A DNA stretch of 64,000 nt, taken from assembly GCA_964636325.1 (NCBI GenBank), contig CAZWRV010000023.1, positions 5,646 through 69,645 of the forward strand, in the 5' to 3' direction. Positions within the stretch are counted from its first letter, which is position 1; each line of letters begins with the position of its first letter. The stretch comes from CAZWRV01 sp964636325 (lineage in GTDB: Bacteria; Verrucomicrobiota; Lentisphaeria; Victivallales; GWF2-50-93). A model generated the notes under the pieces. That model searched no databases, was not told the origin of the DNA, and saw only the letters and a program-made list of their open reading frames with translations. Of the stretch, positions 1 through 8,836 are shown piece after piece. A program made the translations under genes and the position numbers.

Positions 1-1429
1 AGTCCGCCCCGGCCATCGCGGCGACGTCGCCGTCGCCGGTGCAGTCCACGAAGACGTTTCCAGAGCATACAGTCGTTCGGGCAGGGCCTGCGAGGACGAC
101 GGACTTTACGGAAACAAGCTTGTTCGCGGCCTTTTTCCCGCCAGCGGACTTCACGGCATATGCGGTGTTTTCAAACATGATTTCCGCTCCGGCATCAACG
201 GCCATCCGCTGAAGGACGATCTTCTTCACTTCGGGATGGAAGCCGGTGACTTCGTTCCCGCCGGAAAAGAGAGTCGTGAGCTCCTGGACTTTACTGTCGA
301 TCTCGTCCTGCAGCCCTCCCGCAACGCCGTGGTAGTAGACGTGGATGGTCCCGCCGGTTCCGATTCCGCCGAGGCAGGTGGACGACTCGACGACTAGGGT
401 CTTCGCGCCCTCCCTGGCGGCCGCGATCGCTGCCACTGCACCGGAAGTGCCGCCGCCGCAGACAATTACATCTTTCTTCAACGCCGCAGAAGGGAGTCCG
501 CGGACCGTGGAGTCCTTCGCGGCCCCCTTCCCCGGCATCTTGATTCCTTCAATCGCATCAAGGACCGCCGGGGCGGTCTTTTCACCCGACTCCATGAGGC
601 GGGCTAGCAGGCCGTCCCTGTCGGCAAAACTGAAACTCCCCTCGAGCATTGCCGCGGTAGAAAATAGGTTCGCCGCCTTGGACGACACGGGCCTAATCCC
701 GTCCGTCCGCCTCGGAACACTCAATCCGACCACGGAGGCGTGCGTCATGAGCGCCTTCCTCAGCGGCGCGAACTCCTTCCTCAGGTGCTCCAGCATCTCC
801 GGAATCAGCAGGCGGCCCGAATAAATGTCCCGGGAAGATTCATATTCCACAGCAACCTCTTCCTTCCATGGGGTCCTCTTGAAGAGTATCCGTCCGGCGG
901 GACACTCCGCGTTCTTCGGCAGCTTTTCGACGCCGTCCACTCCGTTCATGAAGAAGGAAAAAACGGAGTCCCCCTCCCATTCCGACGAAACCTTGTCCCC
1001 GACGCAGCGCCCGAGAAGGCGGCCGTTTGTGGCGTCTACGAGAACCCGGCAGAGCATCTTGAAGGCGCCCGACTTTCCGGCGACCTCCAGGCCCGACGCC
1101 AGCCCGCCGCGGAGAAGCACGCCGACCGGATGGCAGTAGTGCAGGACGTCGAAGCGGCCTTCGGCCATCTTCAGAAGGTTGAGTTCCGCGACGACCGGAT
1201 CGATGCGGTCGCCGCACATCCCGCCGGTCCTGCCCAGCCTTTCCCTGAGCTGGTCCGCATGCTTCGATATTCCGCCTGCCAGCTCCAGGTTGAACGTCCA
1301 GCCGGCCTCCCAGCCGATCGACGGCCGCGGCTCCACCAGCATTACCCTGGCTCCCCCATCAGAAAGCGCGAACGCCGCACCAAGCCCTGCAAATCCGCCT
1401 CCGACAACTATCGCATCATAAGATTGCAT
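1..1429 (-). CDS. FAD-dependent oxidoreductase (FAD_oxidored-like), 3' end cut by window
   Basis: The frame is open from the ATG at 1429 to the left edge of the window, about 476 codons, so the C-terminus is missing. The N-terminus has a dinucleotide-binding motif (VVGGGFAGLGAAFAL, near residue 8, followed by an acidic MLVEP strand end). A second one starts near residue 319 (VIVCGGGTSGAVAAIAAARE, then VVESSTCLGGIGTGG). The second half matches the FAD_oxidored family (PF12831), flavoproteins often found next to carbohydrate genes. The first half looks like a related but shorter flavoprotein module. The substrate is unknown. GGAGGAGAAAGA lies just before the ATG as a good ribosome-binding site. 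The gene is divergent from the PocR/AraC regulator at 1549 across 119 bp, so that regulator may control it (inference). Confidence 0.8.
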   Translation of the reverse strand, partial: MQSYDAIVVGGGFAGLGAAFALSDGGARVMLVEPRPSIGWEAGWTFNLELAGGISKHADQLRERLGRTGGMCGDRIDPVVAELNLLKMAEGRFDVLHYCHPVGVLLRGGLASGLEVAGKSGAFKMLCRVLVDATNGRLLGRCVGDKVSSEWEGDSVFSFFMNGVDGVEKLPKNAECPAGRILFKRTPWKEEVAVEYESSRDIYSGRLLIPEMLEHLRKEFAPLRKALMTHASVVGLSVPRRTDGIRPVSSKAANLFSTAAMLEGSFSFADRDGLLARLMESGEKTAPAVLDAIEGIKMPGKGAAKDSTVRGLPSAALKKDVIVCGGGTSGAVAAIAAAREGAKTLVVESSTCLGGIGTGGTIHVYYHGVAGGLQDEIDSKVQELTTLFSGGNEVTGFHPEVKKIVLQRMAVDAGAEIMFENTAYAVKSAGGKKAANKLVSVKSVVLAGPARTTVCSGNVFVDCTGDGDVAAMAGAD

Positions 1430-1548
1430 ATTCTTTCTCCTCCGGTTTTTTTTACATGATCCGTGCCTATGAAAACAAAATATCCGCTTTGAAATCCGGA
1501 TTCATAGTGTATTATTAAGCAGTTATTATGTAATTTTCAATATAATAC

Positions 1549-2424
1549 ATGAACAGCCCTGCGGAATACATCGGCGCCTTCGGGCGGGTCTTCAAGTGCC
1601 ACGTCTGCTTCCACGACTACGAGGGGCTTATCAGGAAGATTCACGGCGGTGTGATGCTGCAGCACTTCAACCCCTTCTGCGACAGGGTTAAGAAGAGCCG
1701 CGAATTCTGCGAGGCATGCACGGAGTTCGACGCATACGAGGTTCGTTCCCGGCTTGCCTGCGCCAGGGCGCCGTTCTTCAAGATATGCCACATGGGAGTG
1801 ATGGAGGCCGTGGTTCCGCTCTTCGCCGGAACCAGGCTTGCGGCCGCGATGTTCGCGGGCCCGTTCCTCCCGGGGAAATACGGCCGGAGTTTCCGCGGTG
1901 ACCTCCTCCAGCATCGGGTGTTCACCAAGGCGGCTCCTTCAACAGCAAAGCTGAAGGCGGGCCTGCGCACGATGGGAGAGGACTCCTGCCGGGATATCAT
2001 GGGCTTCGCCGAACTTCTCGCCGCCAACATCGAAGCCGCATTCTTCGGCGGCGGGGCCGGTGAAGAGGCCGGCGGATACGCCGAAAGGATCCGCCGCTTC
2101 ATAGACAGGGAATTCCGCCACGGGCTGTACGTTTCAGACGTCGCGAGACTGCTCGGCCTCACCGAGTCGCGGATCGTCCAGATATTCAGGGAGCAGTTTA
2201 AAAAGAGCTTCGTGGACGTCCTCACGGAGCGCAGGATGGAGCATGCGCGGCACCTGCTCAAGGAGTCGTTCCTGAAGATCGGGACCGTCGCGGCCGAATG
2301 CGGATACGGCGACACCGCATATTTCCACAGGGTCTTCAAAAGCTCGAACCGAGGCATGACGCCCGCCGCCTACAGAAAAAAAGTCCAGTCCTCATCCATG
2401 CCATTGACCGGAGCCGGGCCCTAA
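1549..2424 (+). CDS. AraC-family regulator with N-terminal PocR sensor domain
   Basis: This 291-residue protein has two parts. Residues about 10-150 resemble the PocR ligand-binding domain (PF10114): FKCHVCFHDYEGL, then CDRVKKSREFCEACTEFD and a further Cys in the CARAPFFKICHMG stretch, with the spaced Cys residues usual for this family. Residues about 185-285 form an AraC-type double helix-turn-helix (LYVSDVARLLGLTESRIVQIF, shown in part; then GTVAAECGYGDTAYFHRVFK). PocR domains sense small molecules such as propanediol or related metabolites in enteric bacteria; the ligand here is unknown. It probably controls the divergent FAD oxidoreductase, its own gene, or both. The TATAAT at 1541-1546 is too close to the ATG to be its -10 unless the true start is further inside. 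Confidence 0.85.
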   Translation: MNSPAEYIGAFGRVFKCHVCFHDYEGLIRKIHGGVMLQHFNPFCDRVKKSREFCEACTEFDAYEVRSRLACARAPFFKICHMGVMEAVVPLFAGTRLAAAMFAGPFLPGKYGRSFRGDLLQHRVFTKAAPSTAKLKAGLRTMGEDSCRDIMGFAELLAANIEAAFFGGGAGEEAGGYAERIRRFIDREFRHGLYVSDVARLLGLTESRIVQIFREQFKKSFVDVLTERRMEHARHLLKESFLKIGTVAAECGYGDTAYFHRVFKSSNRGMTPAAYRKKVQSSSMPLTGAGP

Positions 2425-2486
2425 GCGGTTGAAAGAACCGGCGAAGCCAATATATTACCGCTCCACCAACAAGCGGGACGGCGGCA

Positions 2487-4316
2487 ATGAACGACATCTT
2501 ATTGGAACGGCTCAGCGCCCAGGTGCTGATCTTCGACGGGGCGATGGGCACTGAGATATACAAGCGGAACTACTTCATCAATACCTGCTTCGACGAACTG
2601 AGCCTGAGCGCGCCGTCTGTGATCGAAGGCATCCACCGGGATTATGTGAACGCCGGCGCTGAAGTGCTCACCACAAACACATACGGCGCCAACCGCAACA
2701 AGCTGTCACGATTCGGACTAGGCGAAAAGACCTCGGAGATCAACAGGGCCGGGGTCGCCGCAGCGAAGGCCGCGGCAAAGGAGGGCACGCTCGTCGCCGC
2801 CTCCGTCGGCCCCGTCGGCAAAATCCCCTATAACACGGGCGTCGCCGAGAAGGACATCGTCGCCATGCTCGTCGAACAGATTGCCGCGCTGGAGGCGGCA
2901 GGCGCCGACTTCATCGTCTTCGAGACGCTTCCGTGCCGCTCCGACGTCGAATTCGCGTTCAAGGCGGTCAATTCCGGATCGAAGCTCCCCTACCTCATGA
3001 GCTTCTCCGTGGACCGCAACGGCGAGTCGGCCAAGGGCGAACCGCTTGACATCCTCCTCAAACCGCTGGACCAGCCGGGCCGCAGGCCCAGCGCCCTCGG
3101 CATAAACTGCGGAACCGGGCCCGAAGGCGCGCTCGTCCCCCTCGAAAAGCTCCTGCACCTGAGCAAGGTTCCGGTCGTCGTCAAGCCCAACGCAGGCCTC
3201 CCCAAGGACGTCGAAGGCAGGCTCATCTACATGACCAGCCCGGAATACTTCACCACCTACGCGGTAAGGTTCGTCAACATGGGCGCCCGCGGCATCGGCG
3301 GATGCTGCGGAACCTCGCCCGACCACATCAGGGATCTCGCAAGAAGCATCAAGCCGCTTGTGAAGTCCGCCTTCTCCGTCAAGACATTGGAACTGGGCAA
3401 GGAGGCCCCCCTCAAGGATCCTGTCCCATCGCGCGAGAAGTCGGGGTTCGCCGCGAAGCTGGCGGACAAGCAGTGGGTCGCCACGGTTGAAATACTGCCT
3501 CCGCGCGGATTCAGCCTCGAACAGACGATCGAGAAGGCGAAGCAGTGCAAGGAGGCCGGCGTCGACGCCATGAACATCCCCGACGGCCCGCGCGCCAGCT
3601 CCAGGATGTCCCCGATGATCACCGCCTACAGGATACAGCACGAGGCCGGAATAGAGACTGTACTGCACTTTTGCTGCCGCGACCGCAACCTCATCGGGAT
3701 GCAGTCCGACCTCCTCGGATGCGCCTCGGTTGGCATAGTCAATCTTCTCTTCATTACAGGCGACCCGCCGAAGCTCGGCGACTACCCGTTCGCGTCGGCC
3801 GTCTTCGACGCCGACTCCATCGGCATGGTGAAGATCCAGGCGAATCTGAACCGCGGAATAGACCTAGGCGGCCATCCGATCACCGAGCAGACAAAGGCGT
3901 TCATCGGAGTCGGCGCCGACCCCAGTGCCATCGACATGGCCCGCGAAATCCGCAGAATCCGCGAAAAGGCGGAGGCCGGCGCGGAATTCATAATCACGCA
4001 GCCAGTTTTCGCGACCGATCCGCTGCTTTCGTTCCTCGACAAGATACAGGACCTCAAGCTGCCCGTCATCGCGGGAATATGGCCGCTCGCAAGCTACCGC
4101 AACGCCGAATTCATGCGCAACGAGGTCCCCGGCGTCATAGTCCCCGACAGCATCATGGAGCGCATGGCCGCCATGAGGACCAAGGAGGAGCAGCGCGAGG
4201 AGGGCATCAGGATCGCCGTGGAGTCCGTCGAAAAAATCCGCCACAGGATCGCCGGCGTCCAGGTCAGCGCACCCCTCGGAAACGTCTCCACCGCAATAAG
4301 AGTGATCAAAGGATGA
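2487..4316 (+). CDS. Bifunctional homocysteine S-methyltransferase / 5,10-methylenetetrahydrofolate reductase
   Basis: The 609-residue protein fuses two one-carbon enzymes, as in Bacillus YitJ. Residues 1 to about 295 are the homocysteine S-methyltransferase barrel, opening with LIFDGAMGTEIYK. Its three zinc cysteines are C208 (GINCGTGPEG) and C273/C274 (GGCCGTSPDHI). Residues about 325-600 are the MTHFR barrel (VATVEILPPRGFSLEQTI; ITGDPPKLGDYPFA; FIITQPVF). It should reduce methylene-THF to methyl-THF and pass a methyl group to homocysteine to make methionine. Whether the methyl donor is methyl-THF itself or another compound cannot be read from the sequence. It opens the plus-strand one-carbon block and is followed 10 bp later by the M20 amidohydrolase gene. 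Confidence 0.92.
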   Translation: MNDILLERLSAQVLIFDGAMGTEIYKRNYFINTCFDELSLSAPSVIEGIHRDYVNAGAEVLTTNTYGANRNKLSRFGLGEKTSEINRAGVAAAKAAAKEGTLVAASVGPVGKIPYNTGVAEKDIVAMLVEQIAALEAAGADFIVFETLPCRSDVEFAFKAVNSGSKLPYLMSFSVDRNGESAKGEPLDILLKPLDQPGRRPSALGINCGTGPEGALVPLEKLLHLSKVPVVVKPNAGLPKDVEGRLIYMTSPEYFTTYAVRFVNMGARGIGGCCGTSPDHIRDLARSIKPLVKSAFSVKTLELGKEAPLKDPVPSREKSGFAAKLADKQWVATVEILPPRGFSLEQTIEKAKQCKEAGVDAMNIPDGPRASSRMSPMITAYRIQHEAGIETVLHFCCRDRNLIGMQSDLLGCASVGIVNLLFITGDPPKLGDYPFASAVFDADSIGMVKIQANLNRGIDLGGHPITEQTKAFIGVGADPSAIDMAREIRRIREKAEAGAEFIITQPVFATDPLLSFLDKIQDLKLPVIAGIWPLASYRNAEFMRNEVPGVIVPDSIMERMAAMRTKEEQREEGIRIAVESVEKIRHRIAGVQVSAPLGNVSTAIRVIKG

Positions 4317-4326
4317 AACTGTAAGA

Positions 4327-5493
4327 ATGAATGCTGCAGCCCGCATCAAGAAGGACATCTCCGCAGTCGCTCCCGCGCTGAGGAAGCTCGCGCTGGACGT
4401 GCACGCCAACCCCGAGCTCGGCTTCGAGGAGCGGAAGGCCTGCGCCTGGCAGGTCGAAATCCTGAGGAGGCACGGATTCGAGATCGAGAATCCGTTCCGC
4501 GGTCTTGAAACTGCGTATCTCGCGAAAAGCGGTTCGGGCAGGCCTGCGGTCTGCTTCCTGTCGGAATATGACGCGCTTCCCGGACTCGGCCACGCCTGCG
4601 GGCACAACCTTATCTGCGCGGCGGCTCTTGGGGCTGGGATTGTACTTTCGGATATCCTTCAGAAAGAAGGGACAAAAGGGACAGTCTATGTGGCGGGAAC
4701 CCCCGCCGAGGAGGGCAAGGGCGGAAAGCTCCACTTCGTCTCCTCCGGAATTTTCAAGGGCGTCGATGCGGCGCTGATGGCCCACCCCGAGACCCGCACA
4801 TCGGGCTGGAACGGCTGCCTCGCCATCGAGCGCTACGATGCGACGTTCAGAGGTAGGGCCTCGCACGCCTCGACCGCCCCTGAAAAGGGGATCAACGCGC
4901 TGGACGCCGTCCTGCTCCTCTTCCAAGGAGTCAATGCATGGAGGCAGCAGCTTCCGGAGACTTCGAGAGTGCACGGCATAATCACCAAGGGCGGCGACGC
5001 ACCCAACATAATTCCGGACAAGGCATCCTGCAGGTTCTACCTCCGATCCGACAGAATGTCGTTCCTGAAGGTTATGGAGAGGCGCTTCAAAGACATCGCC
5101 CGCGGCGCCGCCCTGATGACTGGCGCGAAGCTGGAACTTGTGAAGGCGAAGGAGGGATACAAGGCCGGGGTCATAAACAATGTCCTCAACAGGGAGTTTG
5201 CAACGATCGCGGAATCCCTGGGCATGGGCGTACGCTCATCCGACGACGGCCGAGGGTCGAGCGACTTCGGCGACGTCTCCCAGGAACTGCCTGGCATCCA
5301 CTTCTACTTCAAGGCGGTCACGGAGGACGCCCCTATACACTCGTCTAGGTTCGAACAGCTCACAGCCAAGGAATTCGCCCTCGACGCCATGCTCCAGGCC
5401 GCTGAGGCCCTGGCCATTCTTGGCCACAGAATATTGACGGACAAGAAGCTGCGGGACGAGGCCTGGCAAGATTTCCGGAACGCGCCGAAGTGA
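4327..5493 (+). CDS. M20-family amidohydrolase (AbgB/PM20D2-like)
   Basis: A 388-residue zinc-dependent amidohydrolase of peptidase family M20. Visible signatures are HANPELGFEERKA near the start, GHACGHNLICAAALGAG with metal-binding His residues, GTPAEEGKGGK with the catalytic Glu pair, and GRASHASTAPEKGINALDAV in the dimerisation lid. This set is typical of the AbgB/PM20D2 branch, whose members cleave p-aminobenzoyl-glutamate or dipeptides. It lies 10 bp after the MTHFR fusion gene, in a block otherwise about folate and glycine, so a role in recycling folate breakdown products is attractive. That is inference from context only; a dipeptidase or another aminoacylase is equally possible from the sequence. 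Confidence 0.85.
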   Translation: MNAAARIKKDISAVAPALRKLALDVHANPELGFEERKACAWQVEILRRHGFEIENPFRGLETAYLAKSGSGRPAVCFLSEYDALPGLGHACGHNLICAAALGAGIVLSDILQKEGTKGTVYVAGTPAEEGKGGKLHFVSSGIFKGVDAALMAHPETRTSGWNGCLAIERYDATFRGRASHASTAPEKGINALDAVLLLFQGVNAWRQQLPETSRVHGIITKGGDAPNIIPDKASCRFYLRSDRMSFLKVMERRFKDIARGAALMTGAKLELVKAKEGYKAGVINNVLNREFATIAESLGMGVRSSDDGRGSSDFGDVSQELPGIHFYFKAVTEDAPIHSSRFEQLTAKEFALDAMLQAAEALAILGHRILTDKKLRDEAWQDFRNAPK

Positions 5494-5627
5494 AAGCCGT
5501 GTCTCACGAGCCCGTCGGCAGGATTCGTGAGGCGTCGGCAGGCATCGGCAGGCATCGAATTTATCGACCGCGGTCGACCGCATTCGGCTGCGGCCAGCCC
5601 CAATCGGATTATTTAGGAGTTTTCGCC

Positions 5628-6203
5628 ATGCAACTTCTCGAAGCAATCAGGACCAGGCGCAGCATACGGCGCTTCAAGCAGATCCCCGTGCCGGATTCCA
5701 CGCTCGACCAGCTGGTAGACGCAGCCAGGTTCGCACCCTCGGGCGGCAACATGCAGCATCTCCGATATCTGATCGTTAGAACTCCCGAGATGGTAAAACA
5801 GGTCTTCGAGCACACCGCCTGGGGCGCGCATGTGAGGCCGGCGAGAAATCCCGTGTGGGGGAAGGACGCGCCACTCGCGTTCATCGCGGTCTTCACCAGC
5901 GCCGAGTCGGCCAGACATGTCCACGCCGACGCCGGCGCGGCCGTCCAGAACATCCTGCTGCGGGCCAGGGATCTCGGGCTCGGCACCTGCTGGATCGGCG
6001 CCTTCAAGCCCGAGAAGGTCGCTCCGATTGTCGGGCTGGGCCAGGACAGCGCGCTTCATTTCCTCGTCGCCGTAGGATACCCAGACGAGGATCCCGTCCA
6101 GGAAGACATCGGCCATGACGGACATAGGAAATACTATCTTGACAAGGACGACAGGCTCCATGTCCCTAAGCTTAAACTCGATGCGATACGGAAATTCAAA
6201 TGA
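5628..6203 (+). CDS. Nitroreductase-family FMN oxidoreductase
   Basis: The start is set at the ATG at 5628, preceded by AGGAG at 5615-5619. The frame stays open further upstream, but that stretch has no family similarity. The 191-residue protein begins with the family signature MQLLEAIRTRRSIRRFK and continues with DAARFAPSGGNMQHLRYLIV, the FMN phosphate-binding region of nitroreductases. Later come QNILLRARDLGLGTCWIGAF and LVAVGYPDEDP, also typical. These are cytoplasmic dimeric FMN enzymes that use NAD(P)H to reduce nitro compounds, quinones, flavins or enones; the substrate cannot be predicted. It sits between the amidohydrolase and acyltransferase genes. The 134 bp before it hold short CGGCAGG repeats and a 12-bp palindrome, CGACCGCGGTCG. 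Confidence 0.88.
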   Translation: MQLLEAIRTRRSIRRFKQIPVPDSTLDQLVDAARFAPSGGNMQHLRYLIVRTPEMVKQVFEHTAWGAHVRPARNPVWGKDAPLAFIAVFTSAESARHVHADAGAAVQNILLRARDLGLGTCWIGAFKPEKVAPIVGLGQDSALHFLVAVGYPDEDPVQEDIGHDGHRKYYLDKDDRLHVPKLKLDAIRKFK

Positions 6204-6217
6204 AACTTTAGGCCGCC

Positions 6218-7072
6218 ATGGACAAGAATCCTGACAAAGAATATCTCTCGAATTCCTCACCATGCGGGATTACCAGGAACTACTTTCCCGGCGACAGCTA
6301 CGACACTCCCGCCGGCAGGAAGCGCATGATCGACACCTTCCTGCTCAACTGCAGGTTCTGCCTCTACTCGCGGATCGTGAGGACGGTCTTCAAGGCCAAC
6401 AGGATAGCGGTCGGAGGCCGGCTGAACCGCGTCACGTTCAACGAGCTTTCCTTCGACATGATCTCAAACGTCGAGGACAGCGGCGGGCAAATGCACTTCA
6501 GGGGGCTCGGAAACATCGCCAAGGCCGACGGCCCGGTCGTCCTCATCGGCAATCACATGAGCACCATGGAGACATTCGTTACTCCGGCGCTCATTCTCCC
6601 GCGCAAGAACGTCGGCTATGTCGTGAAGACTTCCCTTCTCACATATCCCGTCTTCGGGCCGGTGATCTCCAACCTCCCGAACATCGCGGTCGGCCGCGTC
6701 AACCCCAGGGAGGATCTGGTCACAGTCCTGGAGAAAGGCGTCGAACTCCTGGAAAAAGGAATCTCGCTCATGATCTTCCCGCAGGCCACCAGGAGCGTAG
6801 AATTCATCCCCGAAAACTTCAACACCATCGGGATCAAGCTCGCAAAAAGGGCCGGAGTCCCAGTCGTCCCGCTCGCCCTCAAGACCGACTTCTGGGGCAA
6901 CAGCCGCATCATAAAGGAGTTCGGCCCCGTCCATCCGCGGAAACAGATATGGTTCCAGTTCGCAGAACCCTTACGGATCACCGGCAACGGCAAGGAGCAG
7001 CACGAATGGATGATCGAATACATCAAGGCCAGGCTGAAAGAATGGAACTCGCTGGAGGAAGCCAGACAATAA
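6218..7072 (+). CDS. 1-acyl-sn-glycerol-3-phosphate acyltransferase-like protein (PlsC family)
   Basis: A 284-residue PlsC-type acyltransferase. The catalytic block is IGNHMSTMETFVTP, a variant of the NHxxxxD box in which the acid is Glu. The second conserved block is LMIFPQATRSVEF, in the place of the usual FPEGTRS, so Glu-Gly is replaced by Gln-Ala. The family moves acyl chains onto lysophosphatidate or other glycerolipids at the inner membrane. The two substitutions in conserved blocks mean the acceptor may differ from lysophosphatidate. The gene is 14 bp after the nitroreductase and 17 bp before gcvT, so it is probably cotranscribed with the glycine cleavage genes, although no metabolic link is obvious. 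Confidence 0.8.
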   Translation: MDKNPDKEYLSNSSPCGITRNYFPGDSYDTPAGRKRMIDTFLLNCRFCLYSRIVRTVFKANRIAVGGRLNRVTFNELSFDMISNVEDSGGQMHFRGLGNIAKADGPVVLIGNHMSTMETFVTPALILPRKNVGYVVKTSLLTYPVFGPVISNLPNIAVGRVNPREDLVTVLEKGVELLEKGISLMIFPQATRSVEFIPENFNTIGIKLAKRAGVPVVPLALKTDFWGNSRIIKEFGPVHPRKQIWFQFAEPLRITGNGKEQHEWMIEYIKARLKEWNSLEEARQ

Positions 7073-7089
7073 CAGCAAAAGGAAATACT

Positions 7090-8187
7090 ATGGAACTGAG
7101 AAGAACAGCGCTTTACGATTCGCATGCCAGTCTAGGCGCCAGGATGGTGCCGTTCGCCGGATGGGAGATGCCGGTCCAGTATCCGGAGGGGATCATAGCC
7201 GAACATAGCCACACCAGGAAGCTGGCCTCGGTGTTCGACATATGCCACATGGGCGAATTCAGGGTGAAGGGCGCAGGGGCGGCCGAGGCCCTCGACGGGA
7301 TATTCGCGCGCCCCGTCCTCGACCAGAAGCCGGGAAGCTGCCGCTACAGCTTCCTGCTGACCGACCAAGGCACGGTGATCGACGATCTGATAGTCTACAG
7401 GATTGGCGCGGAAGAGTTCTTCATTGTGGTCAACGCCTCGACCAAGGACGGCGACGCGGAGCGCATCCGCTCGCTGCTGCCGCAGGGCGTCAGCTTCGCC
7501 GACGAATCGGACGAGACAGCGAAGATCGATCTGCAGGGCCCCGCCTCGGCGGGCGTTCTCGAACAGCTCGGCCTCGACAGGAAGGCCCTTCCCCCTTACT
7601 ACGGTTGGATCAAGACTGAAATCGGAGGGATCCCCGTCCTGCTAAGCCGCACTGGCTACACGGGGGAACTGGGGTTCGAAATCTACTTCAACGCCAGGCA
7701 CGCCGCCAAGATATGGGAACTCCTTCTGGCCCAGAAGGACGTGAAGCCGGCCGGACTCGGAGCCAGGGACACGCTCCGCCTCGAGATGGCTTATCCTCTC
7801 TACGGCCATGAGCTGAACCTCTCCACGACGCCCGTCGAGGCCGGCTTCGGGAAGATGCTCAAGCTGGAATCCGGGAGGAATTTCCCCGGCGCCGTCGCGC
7901 TGCGGAATTCGCGGCCGAAAAAGAATCTGGCCGGCGTCGTCCTCGACGGCAGGCGCGCCGCCAGGGAGGGGACCGAAATCCTCCACTCCGGAAAACCCGC
8001 GGGCAAGGTCACTTCCGGTGCTTTCGGCCCTTCAATCGGCGCGGCAGTCGCCCTCGTTTACCTTGATGCCGGAATCCCTACGGCCCCCGGGACAGAACTG
8101 ACGCTCAAAACCGACAGAGCGGAGCTTAAAGGCCGTGTCGCGGAACTTCCGTTCTACAGGAACGCCACCACCCGCGCAAGCATCTGA
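7090..8187 (+). CDS. gcvT: Aminomethyltransferase, glycine cleavage T-protein
   Basis: The start is the ATG at 7090, where homology begins with MELRRTALYDSHASLGARM; the frame is open far upstream only because it overlaps the acyltransferase gene. The 365-residue protein carries the expected T-protein features: VPFAGWEMPVQYPEGI, the DICHMGEFRVKG segment and the central LLSRTGYTGELGFEIYF block. GARDTLRLEMAYPLYGHEL follows it. It transfers the aminomethyl carbon from lipoyl H-protein to tetrahydrofolate, giving methylene-THF and ammonia. Length and motifs are normal. It is followed by gcvH, gcvPA and gcvPB on the same strand, giving a complete set of dedicated glycine cleavage subunits (the L-protein is usually shared and is not here). 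Confidence 0.95.
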   Translation: MELRRTALYDSHASLGARMVPFAGWEMPVQYPEGIIAEHSHTRKLASVFDICHMGEFRVKGAGAAEALDGIFARPVLDQKPGSCRYSFLLTDQGTVIDDLIVYRIGAEEFFIVVNASTKDGDAERIRSLLPQGVSFADESDETAKIDLQGPASAGVLEQLGLDRKALPPYYGWIKTEIGGIPVLLSRTGYTGELGFEIYFNARHAAKIWELLLAQKDVKPAGLGARDTLRLEMAYPLYGHELNLSTTPVEAGFGKMLKLESGRNFPGAVALRNSRPKKNLAGVVLDGRRAAREGTEILHSGKPAGKVTSGAFGPSIGAAVALVYLDAGIPTAPGTELTLKTDRAELKGRVAELPFYRNATTRASI

Positions 8188-8209
8188 AAAATTTAAAAAA
8201 ATATTTTGC

Positions 8210-8221
8210 AAAAGCGCTTTT
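8210..8221. promoter_or_regulatory. 12-bp perfect palindrome between gcvT and gcvH
   Basis: AAAAGCGCTTTT is a perfect palindrome in an AT-rich 128-bp gap before gcvH. The size and symmetry look like an operator for a dimeric repressor, and a separate promoter for gcvH onward could lie here. No glycine riboswitch consensus is evident in this gap. Confidence 0.35.
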
Positions 8222-8315
8222 CATATTAAATAATAGATGTAGAGATATACTGGATTTCGTGGCCGCTTACAGAGCCGGCTCTTGAAAGGTAGCATCGCAT
8301 ATCCGGAGGATTTTG

Positions 8316-8690
8316 ATGAAGAAATACACCAAGGAACACGAATGGGTGGAGATCGAGGGGGTCCAGGCCAAAATCGGCGTGACCGAATACGCCGCCAAGC
8401 AGCTCGGCGACATCACATACGTCGAGCTGCCCAAGAAGGACACCGACGTGATCGTCGGGGACGTCCTGGGAGTCATAGAGTCGGTAAAGGCGGCGTCCGA
8501 CATCTACAGCCCCATAAGCGGAACGGTTTCAGAGGTCAACCATGAGCTCGACGACGATCCCAGCATAGTCAACCGCTCCGCGGAAGGCAAGGGCTGGATC
8601 TGCAAGCTGGAGAACATCGACGACGAGGAGCTCGAGGAGCTGATGACGAAGCAGCAGTACGACAAGTTCCTCAAGGACTCGGAGAAGTGA
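8316..8690 (+). CDS. gcvH: Glycine cleavage system H protein
   Basis: The ATG at 8316 is preferred over the TTG at 8313 because GGAGGA at 8305-8310 is then properly spaced. The 124-residue protein begins KKYTKEHEWVEIEG and contains the lipoylation site GVIESVKAASDIYSP, where K58 is the lipoyl lysine. The C-terminal half has the SGTVSEVNHEL strand and the GKGWICKLE segment of the family. It is the mobile lipoyl carrier that shuttles the aminomethyl group from P-protein to T-protein. It is separated from gcvT by 128 bp and from gcvPA by 146 bp, so these gaps may hold extra promoters or processing sites. Confidence 0.95.
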   Translation: MKKYTKEHEWVEIEGVQAKIGVTEYAAKQLGDITYVELPKKDTDVIVGDVLGVIESVKAASDIYSPISGTVSEVNHELDDDPSIVNRSAEGKGWICKLENIDDEELEELMTKQQYDKFLKDSEK

Positions 8691-8836
8691 TGAACACCCA
8701 GCATCCGACACTCAGCTCCCAACCGGCCAAGGGAGGCAGATGAAATTGGAAATTGGATATTCCTTGTTCGATATTGGACATTCAAACAGCTTCCGTACAA
8801 ACTTAGAGCAATCCTAAACGACGGACCCCTCCTAAA

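Noticed and set aside
1541..1551. TATAAT just before the ATG of the PocR/AraC gene, as a -10 box
   Set aside because: Transcription would begin after the start codon. It is either a chance AT-rich match or the true start codon lies further downstream; I could not decide.
8188..8315. A glycine riboswitch upstream of gcvH
   Set aside because: I looked for the paired conserved cores of the glycine aptamer and did not see them. The gap is AT-rich and only 128 bp long.
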